Positions 1-8,378 of a stretch of 20,105 nucleotides of DNA are shown one piece after another. Positions within the stretch are counted from its first letter, which is position 1. The number at the start of each line of letters is the position of its first letter. Origin of the DNA: a virus. The translations under genes and the position numbers were made by a program. The DNA lies in IMG/VR virus record IMGVR_UViG_3300042879_000273, positions 1 through 20,105 of that record; one strand, given 5' to 3'. A model generated the notes under the pieces. It was not told the DNA's origin. It was given only the letters and a program-made list of their open reading frames with translations, and ran no database searches.

Positions 1-327
1 GAAGATGTAAAGCAAAGCCTTATGGCTGGAGATATGGATCTTTGGATTGCAGCCACTACAAGTGAAAAGGTGTTGATGGCTGCTACTACTCAAGTAGTGG
101 TGTTTCCAAAGGAAAAGAGACTCCGTATAGTTCTTGTCGGAGCCAAGGACAATAGACTTGATGAGTGGCTTGATACTTGTCTTGAAGACGGTTCTGAACT
201 ACTGAACTGGTGCAAGAAAAAAGATATCAAGAGGATCGAGTCTTGTGGTAGAGATGGGTGGACAAATGTCCTATCCAAACATGGGTTCAAGAAATACTAC
301 ACGGTTCTGACAAGGGATGTATCGTAA
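1..327 (+). CDS. Small acetyltransferase-like phage protein, 5' end cut off by the window
   Basis: The frame is open from base 1, with seven codons before the first ATG at 22. No ribosome binding site precedes that ATG, so the gene very probably starts outside the window. The visible 108 residues show two beta-strand-like stretches and an end of the form IESCGRDGWTNVLSKHGFKK. In small GNAT-like phage proteins encoded beside internal virion proteins, this Gly-Arg-x-Gly-Trp...Leu...His-Gly-Phe pattern forms the last part of the fold. That assignment rests on family memory; I see no acetyl-CoA loop (R/Q-x-x-G-x-G/A) in the visible part. Its stop codon at 325-327 overlaps the ATG at 317 but lies just before the preferred downstream start at 329, so it is co-transcribed with the virion genes. 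Role unknown; it may be catalytically inactive. Confidence 0.7.
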   Translation, partial: EDVKQSLMAGDMDLWIAATTSEKVLMAATTQVVVFPKEKRLRIVLVGAKDNRLDEWLDTCLEDGSELLNWCKKKDIKRIESCGRDGWTNVLSKHGFKKYYTVLTRDVS

Positions 328-328
328 A

Positions 329-2623
329 ATGCAAAACATTAAAAAGACAGTAGATGCCCTTTCCATTGATGAGAAGGTGGATCTCTTTAACTACCTTTAC
401 GCCAGCATTGCTGGTCGAGGTATCAATGGCGATACTGAACTGGCTCATGTAAACAAGGAAGAGGCTGCCCTTCTGAAGTCAGTTGGTGGTTCGGGTACTG
501 TCAACCCACATACTGGACTAAGGCAGTACTTTGGTGGAGGAAGCAAGCCTTCGGCTCCATCCTCCCAGACCGTAACCCAGCAAGCAACAATTCCACCAGA
601 GATTGCACCGTACATCACTGACATTCTTGGTCGTGCACAGGCTATCCAAGAGAAGCGTGAAGCAGAGGGTTTTGTACCGTACACAGGCCAGCAGATTGCC
701 GAGTTTACCCCAGAGCAGGAACAGGCTTTCAAAGGCATCCAGAGCCTTGTAGGAACATCCCAGCAGTACATGGACCCTGCTGCCCGTCTAACTGCTTCGG
801 CTGCTACAGCGCCAACTACGGAGTCTGTAGGGCAGTTCATGTCCCCGTACATGCAAAACGTCGTAGACATCCAGCAGAGGGAAGCTCGCAGGGCTGGGGA
901 CGTAGCACAGCAGCAGCTAGCCGCTGGTGCTGTAGCTGCTGGTGGTTTTGGTGGAAGCCGTCAAGCAATCCTTGAGGCTGAGCAGCAGAGAAACCTACAG
1001 CAGCAGTTGGGGGACATCCAAGCTAGAGGGCTGGCATCTGCGTATGAAGATGCTCAGAACAGGCTAGCGCAGCAGAGGGCTAGAGAGCTTTCTGCTGGCG
1101 CACAGTTTGCTGGTCTAGGTGGCTCTGCCGTACAGACAGGACTACAGGAGCTTGGCGCACTACAGCAAGTTGGTGGCGTAAGACAGGCACAGACACAGTC
1201 TGCGCTAGATCTAGCTCGCCAGCAGTTTGAGGCTGAAAGGACATATCCAGAGCAGCTACTCCAGAGATACTCATCCGTCATCCGTGGTTACCAGATGGAT
1301 CCTAATCTCATGCGGTCTACCATGTCGTTCACTCCACAGCCATCCTACCTTCAGCAGTTTGCTGGATTTGGTGTTGGTGCTGGTGCATTGGGCAAGGCAT
1401 TTGGTGCATTCAAGACTGGTGGACAGATCAAGAAGGGTCTAGCATCCATTGTCGTAAAGAGAAAGAAGGGTGGCAAGGTTGTCGGCCTACAGGCTGGTGG
1501 AAATGCAACTTCTGGTGATCGACTTGACAATGCAATCAAAGAGGCTGAAGGTGCGGCTGGAATGGGTCTTGGGCTTATTCGTGCTGGAGTTCCATCGGCG
1601 GCACAACAGCAGCAGGAGCTTCAAGAATTTCGTAGGCTTTCAGAAGAAAGCATGAAGAGAAAGCTTGAGGCTGCACAGCTTCGGCAGTCTCTAGCTAATC
1701 GTATTGGTGAAGTGTCTCCAGCAGAGCAGGAACTTCTGAAATATTACCAAGGAGAGAGGGCTATGGCTCCTCAGAGGCGTCAGGAAATAATGGCTGAGAC
1801 TGCGGCTGAAAAGGAAGCACTTAACAGGGCTAAGTACTTTGAGCTTGCTAATGTAGGTTTTCGATTTGCAGAACCTCAAGGGGGCACTGGCGGAGTTCTC
1901 TCTGATCTAGTCAGGTCTCTACAGCCATCTGTAAGTGAGTTTGGAAGGATCTCAGCAGCAGAGTCTGGTCTCCTGAAGCAGCAGCGAAAGGAGCTACAAG
2001 CTCTAACTGATAGGGAACGGGATATGCTGGCAAAGGAAGCTGGCATTAGTCGTGAACAGCTTAACAGGGAGCTACAATCTGAAGAGATGCGTATCAAGGT
2101 TCAGGAAGATACAATTGATCTTGATCTGGAACTTCAGAAGAATATGATGGCTCTTCAGCGTGACTATCGTAAGGAAAATCTGAGTGCTGCTCAAGTTGCT
2201 TCACAATATTTGAACCACCTGACAGACTATGCCGGTAAAATAGCTAATGCGAATAAACAAAAGCAGCCAACATCTTCAGATATCAATACCATTAGGGCTA
2301 TGGTTGCATCTTCTTATGGATATCAGCTTGATAAAGAAACTGGTAGTATTAGCCTTGGTGGTAAGACTCTCCTAAGCACAGATCCTAAACTTTCTGATAT
2401 GAGTCGAGATGAGGCTAATGCTATCAAGGAATTTGTAGCTGCGAGAGCAGTCGGACAAGATGGCTTTATTGCTGCTTCAAAGTGGGTTGAAAATAGAACA
2501 AAAGAGAGACTAGATAGGGCTGTTGCTGCTGATGCTAATCGTCAGCCAGCTACTGATAGAACTACAACCACTTCAGTAGATCCAAACAACCCTGTTGGAC
2601 TTAATATTCGCCCAAAAAACTAA
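329..2623 (+). CDS. Virion structural / DNA-ejection type protein, Gln-Ala rich
   Basis: A 764-residue soluble-looking protein. Residues 34-64 have the recurring phage motif of GDTELAH, a Glu-Glu-Ala helix and GGSGTVNPHTGL. Residues about 180-300 are rich in Gln and Ala and include GGFGGSRQAILEAEQQRNL followed by an LGDIQARGLASAYEDA stretch, typical of podoviral proteins encoded with internal core genes. Residues 340-362 are glycine-rich and weakly hydrophobic. Residues about 425-640 are strongly charged and probably coiled coil. The length is close to T7 gp15 (747 residues), and the next gene is close to T7 gp16. That parallel is suggestive only. An in-frame ATG at 317 lies directly against the AAGGG at 312-316, leaving no spacing, so I prefer the ATG at 329. 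Product family fairly sure, exact role inferred. Confidence 0.78.
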   Translation: MQNIKKTVDALSIDEKVDLFNYLYASIAGRGINGDTELAHVNKEEAALLKSVGGSGTVNPHTGLRQYFGGGSKPSAPSSQTVTQQATIPPEIAPYITDILGRAQAIQEKREAEGFVPYTGQQIAEFTPEQEQAFKGIQSLVGTSQQYMDPAARLTASAATAPTTESVGQFMSPYMQNVVDIQQREARRAGDVAQQQLAAGAVAAGGFGGSRQAILEAEQQRNLQQQLGDIQARGLASAYEDAQNRLAQQRARELSAGAQFAGLGGSAVQTGLQELGALQQVGGVRQAQTQSALDLARQQFEAERTYPEQLLQRYSSVIRGYQMDPNLMRSTMSFTPQPSYLQQFAGFGVGAGALGKAFGAFKTGGQIKKGLASIVVKRKKGGKVVGLQAGGNATSGDRLDNAIKEAEGAAGMGLGLIRAGVPSAAQQQQELQEFRRLSEESMKRKLEAAQLRQSLANRIGEVSPAEQELLKYYQGERAMAPQRRQEIMAETAAEKEALNRAKYFELANVGFRFAEPQGGTGGVLSDLVRSLQPSVSEFGRISAAESGLLKQQRKELQALTDRERDMLAKEAGISREQLNRELQSEEMRIKVQEDTIDLDLELQKNMMALQRDYRKENLSAAQVASQYLNHLTDYAGKIANANKQKQPTSSDINTIRAMVASSYGYQLDKETGSISLGGKTLLSTDPKLSDMSRDEANAIKEFVAARAVGQDGFIAASKWVENRTKERLDRAVAADANRQPATDRTTTTSVDPNNPVGLNIRPKN

Positions 2624-2632
2624 GGTATACAA

Positions 2633-5600
2633 ATGCCAACAAAACTTGAAGAATTTAGAAAGCAATATCCGCAGTACGATGATGTTCCTGATAGGGATCT
2701 TGCCGACGCCCTATACGATAAATTCTATTCTGATGGACCAAATAAGCTAGAGCAAAATGATTTCTATCGACAGATAGGATTAGGTAATCCTCCGTCTGAG
2801 CAGGGAGAACTAACAGAAGCTAATAGAGTTCAAAGCCAACAGGGTTTTGATGCTGCTTTCTATTCCGCTCCTCCTCAGAAGACAGAGGAAGAGAAAATCT
2901 ATGATTACTTTGATGCTCAATCTAGAGCTATGCGTCGTGAGGAAGAAACTGCTGTAAGAAAAGAAAAGCAGGAAAAAGCGGCAGAGACAAGACGAGAGCA
3001 AGAGAAGCCTCTGATGAGCATGATTGAAGAGGCTAAAGCAAGATACAATGATCCCAACACTCCATTCCTTGAGAGGGCTATGTTGTTTTTCAACATTGGT
3101 CAGATGTCTCAAGCTGCAAGTGGTCCAAGTGTTGCCGCTGCTGGTAGAAAAGCTATCGTGGAAACAGTAACAGCAGTTCCAGAGATGGCAATGCTTGGTC
3201 TTGCTGTTATGTCTCCAACATCAGCAGACGCTGTATACCAGTCGGACTTTGCTACAAAGTTAAAGGAGCTAAAGGACAAGGCTGCTGGAGAAACTACTTC
3301 TGAAGAGGATATGGCTGCAAACATTGCAACTCTTTTCACTGGTGCTGGTCTAGCTAAGCGTGGAACAAAGGCATTGCTTACAGCTAGAATGGAAGAGGTC
3401 AATCGCCAGTTCGGAAAGAAGATTGCAGATGATGTACAGAGAAAGATCCTTGAAACTACAGGACAGACTATGGCTGTCAAGCCAAAGACAATTCCAATTA
3501 GTGCAGAGCAAGCCAAGCAAATCTCAAGAGGTTCCACTGGAGCTGCCACAGCAGTTGGTGTAGCTCTGGATGTTCAACTTTCTGATGAAGAGCAGTTTGC
3601 TGTAAATCTATTGGGTACAGTTCCAGAGCTAGCTCCAATTGCAGAAGCACTCAAAATCAATCCAGATGACACAGAGGCACAAGAAAAGCTTAAAAGGCTT
3701 GGAGAGTCTGCTGGTCTTACGGGTGTAGTAACTGGTTTATTTAAGACGCCACAAGCTTTTCTGTCTGCCATTAATTCCGCTGTTGGAAAGATGAAGGGTG
3801 TAAATCAAGCTGTAAATAGCGGTGGGCTTAATGTACCCCCACCATCTCCAAATGCAGCAGTTGTCCAGTCCAACCTTGTACAGACTGGTCCACAGACATT
3901 TGAACAGAGAAACATCATTGTAGAGACAATTGCAAAGATCAACACTGCATTTGGAAGAGGTTTGAAGTCTACAGCAAATCTTCCAAATGAACTGTATGAG
4001 GCTTACATTAGAAAAGCCAATGCCGGCAGAGGTTACGAGCTTGAACTGAAAAAGACTACAAAGGATCTTCAAAGACTTCAAGATAACTTCAGAGTCTCTG
4101 ATGACGATATGTCAGCATACTTAGTCAATGGGGTTGACAATAATCTACCATCTCGGGTAAAGGCAAAGCTTGACGAAGTTCGGAATCTGATTGAGACAAA
4201 TCAATCTACAATCAACTCAGAGCTTGGACTTACCGGAAAGAAAGCTTTGGGTTTAGACTTCAAGAATGGTGAGGTCTACATTACAAGGACTTTTGATGCT
4301 ACAGATAATCCAGAATATCTAGCTAAAATCAAGAGTGCTTTGGATGGAAAAGCAGCGCCTGTAGCTGATGCTGATTTCATCACAAAGGTAGACAATGCCC
4401 GCGCCTATCTTAGAAACATGATGGTATCTAATCCAAATAGCAAGGCATCTAAGAGTTTTGCATCTTTGACTCCAGAACAGCAATCATCCATGATTGACTC
4501 GACAATCTACGATATGGTTCAGAACCTATCTGGAGAGAACAAGTCTATTGTGCGAAAGCTTTTTGATGGTACAACTACATCATCTGTTGATGATGTTGGT
4601 CGTTCTCTTGTAAAGGTTCTAAAAGCTAGACAAGAACTGGATAAGCCAATTCTGGATCTCCTTGGAGAGGTCAAAGATCCAATTCGCAATGCTGCTATAA
4701 CGCTACAAAACCAGAATAAACTACTGGCAGAGATTGAGTATCTGAAAACTGTCGAGCAGTTTGCCAAACAAAACAAGGATGTTGTCTTTGAGATTGGAGG
4801 ACTATTTAAGTTTCTCCCCTCAGTTAGAACAAAGTTTTCCACAACACCGTTTGTCGAAAGCCAGAACCTTGCAGATGTAACAGCCCAATCAGTTGGTAAG
4901 TTTGGCGGTACTACTGGGGATTTAGCTAAAATCTTCACTACTCCTCAGATGGCTCGTTACATTTCAAACGGAACAAACCTATGGGATTGGAACAATAGAC
5001 TTGGTAGTTCTGTAGGAAACATGTTTGCCAAGGTCGCTGGTTTTGGTCAGGCTACTCAGACAGTCCTAGATGCTCCTGCTTATGTTGTCAATACGGTAGG
5101 TGCTGCTACGTCTCTGGCAGCTAACGGGCATATGCTTAGCCCTACAGTCTGGAAGAATGTATTCACAAACATGAATACACTAGTACAGCAGATTACAGCT
5201 AGGGACAAGAGAGCCGTTGAATACATTGGAAAGCTAAAGACTGCTGGTGTACTAGATACAGACATTACAGGAGAAATTATTGCTAGAAATGCAAATGTAG
5301 TTGGAAAGGATCCTGCAAATTTCTTGGCTAAAGGCTACCAGAATACAATGCAGAAGGCAGGAGCATTCTATGGTCAGCCAGATAACTACATGAAACTTAT
5401 GGCGCATCAAGCAGAAATGGCGCAGCTTAAATCAATGTTCCCAAAGGCATCTGCTGATGAAATCTTTGACATGGCTGCTCGCAGAGTTAGAGATACAATG
5501 CCCACATACGGTGTGTCTTCTCCAGTGGTCAGAGAGCTTTCAAAGATGCCCTTTGGTACATATGCCTTGTATCCAACAGAGATCTTCAGGACATCCAAGA

Positions 5601-6799
5601 ACATTGTCAAGTATGCTCTGTCTGACATTGGGCAGGGTATTGCATCTGGAAATGCCAAGCAAGTTGCGTATGGATTGAAGAGAATAAGTGCTTTTGGTGT
5701 CACATTGGCAGGTCCAGAACTTTACTCTAGGACAAATAACCAAGCACTTGGAGTATCTGACGAGAATGTTCGTGTTGTGGAAGCGCTAGCTCCAGATTGG
5801 GGCAAGGGATCCAATAAGCTTTTCCTTGAAGGGTTCCAAGAGGGTGCTGATGGGACTGTCAAGACTAGATACGCTTCTTCTAGTTCCTTTGATGCCTATG
5901 ACGTATTGAAGACGCCAATTCGGCTTCTGACTGGAAAGATCCTTGCTGGTGAAAAGGTAGCTGACTTTGAAGTAGACCAAGCCATGAAGGGAATGGCTGA
6001 TTCTGTAGTTGGTCCGTATACCAATCCTAAGTTCTTCACTGAAGCCTTGATCAACGTGGTTAGCGGTGTAGATGCTAAAACAGGGAAGCCTATCTATGAT
6101 CAAGCTGTTGGCACAACGGTACTTGACAAGGTAAAAGCCGCTTCGCTTGAAATTGCAAAGTCTCTAGAACCCGGTACAAGCCAAGTTGTTCGGGCGTACA
6201 TTGACTCTCTAAAGTCAGAAGAACTGCGTAGCCTATATGAAGGTGTCAATGCTTCTGGGTTTCCACTGTCTTCAAAGGATATTGAAGCTTGGGCAAAGAC
6301 TGGTATCCGTCCAACCACTATGAATGTGGACAAGGCTATCGGAGCTAATCTAGCAAAGGATGTGAAGGCTATCAACGCCACTGAAGCTTCATTCATGAAG
6401 TTTGTATCCGAGACTACCGATCAAGTATACACACCTGAACTTGGTAAGAAGATTGTAGATGAATACCGAAAGTACCAGCAACGTAAGTTTGATGGAATGG
6501 TAGATCTCTCAGACAAGATCAAGCTTATTGAATCAATGAAATACTTCGACAAGAGCGGTAACGAGAGAAACTACGGTATTGGGCGTATTGTCATGGCTAC
6601 GACAGATAAGGGTTTCTTCAAGGCTCCAGAAGAGATCTTTTATGCTAGGCAAGGTTCATTTGTACCCGATAGGGTATTTGATAAAACTGATCTTAGAAAG
6701 ATGCTTCACGACAAGAAGTACCCGCCATCTCTGGTCAATGATCTAGCTCAAGTATACAAAGAGTTTGCTGGTAAGAAACTTGAAAGGGAGAAGAAATAA
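2633..6799 (+). CDS. Very large internal virion protein (putative DNA-ejection channel component)
   Basis: A 1388-residue protein, the largest in the window. Residues 8-34 carry the pattern FRKQYPQYDD...DLADALYDKFYSD, a short N-terminal motif seen on many large podoviral ejection and polyvalent proteins. Residues about 85-150 are highly charged (EEEK, RREEE, KEKQEK) and likely coiled coil. Residues 165-205 are Ala-rich and weakly hydrophobic. The region near residue 965 (FGTYALYPTEIFRTSKN) resembles domains of large polyvalent phage proteins. I see no lytic transglycosylase motif, unlike T7 gp16, so any cell-wall cutting would have to come from elsewhere. AAGG at 2622-2625 sits 7 bases before the ATG and overlaps the previous stop. 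The stop at 6797-6799 shares a base with the next ATG (TAATG). Virion role is inferred from size, order and motif. Confidence 0.78.
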   Translation: MPTKLEEFRKQYPQYDDVPDRDLADALYDKFYSDGPNKLEQNDFYRQIGLGNPPSEQGELTEANRVQSQQGFDAAFYSAPPQKTEEEKIYDYFDAQSRAMRREEETAVRKEKQEKAAETRREQEKPLMSMIEEAKARYNDPNTPFLERAMLFFNIGQMSQAASGPSVAAAGRKAIVETVTAVPEMAMLGLAVMSPTSADAVYQSDFATKLKELKDKAAGETTSEEDMAANIATLFTGAGLAKRGTKALLTARMEEVNRQFGKKIADDVQRKILETTGQTMAVKPKTIPISAEQAKQISRGSTGAATAVGVALDVQLSDEEQFAVNLLGTVPELAPIAEALKINPDDTEAQEKLKRLGESAGLTGVVTGLFKTPQAFLSAINSAVGKMKGVNQAVNSGGLNVPPPSPNAAVVQSNLVQTGPQTFEQRNIIVETIAKINTAFGRGLKSTANLPNELYEAYIRKANAGRGYELELKKTTKDLQRLQDNFRVSDDDMSAYLVNGVDNNLPSRVKAKLDEVRNLIETNQSTINSELGLTGKKALGLDFKNGEVYITRTFDATDNPEYLAKIKSALDGKAAPVADADFITKVDNARAYLRNMMVSNPNSKASKSFASLTPEQQSSMIDSTIYDMVQNLSGENKSIVRKLFDGTTTSSVDDVGRSLVKVLKARQELDKPILDLLGEVKDPIRNAAITLQNQNKLLAEIEYLKTVEQFAKQNKDVVFEIGGLFKFLPSVRTKFSTTPFVESQNLADVTAQSVGKFGGTTGDLAKIFTTPQMARYISNGTNLWDWNNRLGSSVGNMFAKVAGFGQATQTVLDAPAYVVNTVGAATSLAANGHMLSPTVWKNVFTNMNTLVQQITARDKRAVEYIGKLKTAGVLDTDITGEIIARNANVVGKDPANFLAKGYQNTMQKAGAFYGQPDNYMKLMAHQAEMAQLKSMFPKASADEIFDMAARRVRDTMPTYGVSSPVVRELSKMPFGTYALYPTEIFRTSKNIVKYALSDIGQGIASGNAKQVAYGLKRISAFGVTLAGPELYSRTNNQALGVSDENVRVVEALAPDWGKGSNKLFLEGFQEGADGTVKTRYASSSSFDAYDVLKTPIRLLTGKILAGEKVADFEVDQAMKGMADSVVGPYTNPKFFTEALINVVSGVDAKTGKPIYDQAVGTTVLDKVKAASLEIAKSLEPGTSQVVRAYIDSLKSEELRSLYEGVNASGFPLSSKDIEAWAKTGIRPTTMNVDKAIGANLAKDVKAINATEASFMKFVSETTDQVYTPELGKKIVDEYRKYQQRKFDGMVDLSDKIKLIESMKYFDKSGNERNYGIGRIVMATTDKGFFKAPEEIFYARQGSFVPDRVFDKTDLRKMLHDKKYPPSLVNDLAQVYKEFAGKKLEREKK

Positions 6800-7251
6800 T
6801 GACGTTTGTACTTTCACAGAAGAGCGCAATGAAGATGCAGGGGGTTGACCCAAAGCTTGTGTCTGTCATCAACAGGGCTATTCAGCTAAGCGAGATTGAC
6901 TTCTCGATTACTTGCGGACTTCGTACTCAAGCAGAGCAGGAAGAGCTTTTCAAGAAGAAGGCTACGCAGACACTTAAGTCAAAGCATCTGGATGGCAAAG
7001 CCGTTGACGTAATGGCTTTCAAGGATGGAAAGGGTAGCTGGGATCTACCACTGTATGTAAAGATTGCAGACGCAGTAAAGGCTGCTGCAAAGGAGCTTGG
7101 TGTACAGGTGCGGTGGGGTGCAGCGTGGTCTGTACCAGACATCAGCAAGTGGGAGGGATCAATGCAGGAGGCTATGGATGCATATGTAGCTGAGTGCAAG
7201 AAGAAGGGTACGAGACCCTTCATTGATGGTCCTCACTTTGAAGTACCGTGA
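6799..7251 (+). CDS. Endolysin, M15-family (VanY/L-Ala-D-Glu type) peptidase
   Basis: A 150-residue zinc peptidase expected to cut peptidoglycan cross-link peptides at lysis. The zinc-binding pattern of the M15 family is present: SKHLDGKAVDV gives His63 and Asp70, and GPHFE near the end gives His146. A typical GLRTQAEQ segment (residues 40-47) precedes them. There is no signal peptide or membrane segment, so export should depend on the holin-like protein encoded next. Length is normal for a single-domain phage endopeptidase with no separate wall-binding domain. A GGGAG box at 6786-6790 lies 8 bases before the ATG, and the start overlaps the upstream stop by one base, which suggests coupled translation. 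Family assignment is firm; the exact bond cut is not visible. Confidence 0.9.
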   Translation: MTFVLSQKSAMKMQGVDPKLVSVINRAIQLSEIDFSITCGLRTQAEQEELFKKKATQTLKSKHLDGKAVDVMAFKDGKGSWDLPLYVKIADAVKAAAKELGVQVRWGAAWSVPDISKWEGSMQEAMDAYVAECKKKGTRPFIDGPHFEVP

Positions 7252-7260
7252 AAAGGAGAT

Positions 7261-7809
7261 ATGAGTGTCATGGACTTTGGAAAGGTAGCTTCAGGCATTT
7301 TAGGCGCAGTCGCTCCCGTATTAGGCACAGCCATTGGCGGGCCTTTCGGAGGAATGGTAGCCTCAAAGCTTAGTGAGATCCTTCTGGGTAAGCCGGATGG
7401 ATCAAAGGATGAGATTGAACAGGCTCTAGAGAAAGCCTCTCCTCAACAGCTTCTAGATATCAAGAAGGCAAACAACGAGTTTCTTGTGAAGATGAAGGAG
7501 CTTGATGTCGATGTAGAGCGGCTTCACTCAGAGGACAGGAACTCTGCTAGAAACAGGGAGATCCAAGTACGTGACAAGATGCCAGCCATCCTTGGCATCC
7601 TGACCCTTGTGTCCTTCTTTGGCTTTATTGGAATGGTCACGTTCTCTCCACTAGCTCGTGGAGCCGACATGAACTTCATCACGCTAGCTGTAGGTTGGCT
7701 TGGTGGAACAGCTAGTACTGTTGTCTCTTACTACTTTGGGAGTAGCAGCGGAAGTCAGATGAAGAATACAATCATAGCCAACAAGCTAGAAGAGGACAAA
7801 AAGAAGTAA
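7261..7809 (+). CDS. Holin-like membrane protein (GTA_holin_3TM-like)
   Basis: A 182-residue protein with a small-residue-rich hydrophobic N-terminus (about 6-42), a charged middle (45-105) containing a Glu-Asp-Arg-x-Ser-Ala-Arg motif at 91-97, and two clear membrane segments at about 108-128 and 138-160, followed by a charged Lys-rich tail. This arrangement matches the three-segment holins of gene transfer agents and phages. Its place straight after an endolysin supports a role in letting the enzyme reach the wall. AAGGAG at 7253-7258 is only 2 bases before this ATG but 11 before a second in-frame ATG at 7270, so a dual start, common in holins, is possible. The gene is the last of the plus-strand block and faces the terminase gene 7 bases away. 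Confidence 0.75.
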   Translation: MSVMDFGKVASGILGAVAPVLGTAIGGPFGGMVASKLSEILLGKPDGSKDEIEQALEKASPQQLLDIKKANNEFLVKMKELDVDVERLHSEDRNSARNREIQVRDKMPAILGILTLVSFFGFIGMVTFSPLARGADMNFITLAVGWLGGTASTVVSYYFGSSSGSQMKNTIIANKLEEDKKK

Positions 7810-7840
7810 GGTCTTCTTACTCTTTAGGCTTTTCCTCTTC
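7789..7840. terminator. Imperfect inverted repeat at the meeting point of the two gene blocks
   Basis: The 3' ends of the two facing genes form a quasi-palindrome. The outer 8 bases, GAAGAGGA (7789-7796) and TCCTCTTC (7833-7840), match perfectly. The core AGTAAG (7805-7810), five-base loop, CTTACT (7816-7821) also matches perfectly. A competing stem is AAGAAG (7801-7806) with CTTCTT (7813-7818). On the minus strand the core hairpin is followed by TCTTTTT, and on the plus strand by CTTTAGGCTTTT, so it could weakly terminate both blocks. The stem is A/T-rich, so strength is uncertain. Confidence 0.5.
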
Positions 7841-8377
7841 AATTGTTTCAGTGGAAATGTCGTAGGACATATCTACTTCTTCAATGTCGTCGGACGCAGA
7901 CATCTCTTCGGTGTCTTCATCCGGCGACATTTCTGTTTTGGAAGCTTCTTCATCGTCCGCAGACATGGAAAAGAAGCTGCACTTCATGAGGATACGCATG
8001 GCGCGTTCCTCTCCCAAGATCTCAAGGCTCCTGACGATATCCTCTTCAAGATCCTTGATGCTCTTGGGGTTCTCTGTCTCAATGCCATCCTTGACTTTGG
8101 TGAGAAGCTCTAGAGCCTTTAGGGCGCTCTGAGTGTGGTTATTGTTCTTGGCATACTCGTACTGCTTCTCAATCTCAAGGATAACATCGATGTCAGTGAC
8201 GCCAGTACTGTCTAGCTCTGCAATCCGAGCAATGATGTCTGGGTTCTTGAGAAGCTTGCTACCGGTAACGCTAGCAGATATCTGAGAGTATCCGGCAGCT
8301 TTTGCCGAGGCTGTAGCGTTGCGCGTTACAAGGTAGTTTCGTACAAACTTCTCATGCTTTTCCTGTAGCTGTGGCAT
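7817..8377 (-). CDS. terS: Terminase small subunit (Terminase_2-like)
   Basis: A 186-residue protein whose first 60 residues follow the small-terminase pattern: QEKHEKFVRNYL, then NATASAKAAGYS, then GSKLLKNPDI and ARIAEL. This is the DNA-binding helix-turn-helix part that recognises phage DNA and recruits the large subunit for packaging. The middle (70-140) is helical and could form the ring. The last 50 residues are strongly acidic and Ser-rich, possibly flexible. The ATG lies one base after the stop of the upstream fusion gene, with only a distant AAGG, so translation is probably coupled. No large terminase gene is in the window. Placement is odd: as in T7 it neighbours the holin gene, but here on the opposite strand. 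Confidence 0.85.
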   Translation of the reverse strand: MPQLQEKHEKFVRNYLVTRNATASAKAAGYSQISASVTGSKLLKNPDIIARIAELDSTGVTDIDVILEIEKQYEYAKNNNHTQSALKALELLTKVKDGIETENPKSIKDLEEDIVRSLEILGEERAMRILMKCSFFSMSADDEEASKTEMSPDEDTEEMSASDDIEEVDMSYDISTETIEEEKPKE

Positions 8378-8378
8378 G

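Noticed and set aside
900-1100. Short CAG-rich repeats resembling a microsatellite
   Set aside because: They are dispersed Gln codons in a Gln/Ala-rich protein, with no fixed period.
445-7223. Several open frames of 60-146 codons on the minus strand under the virion and lysis genes
   Set aside because: They lack ribosome binding sites and family motifs, and are antisense shadows of well-supported genes.
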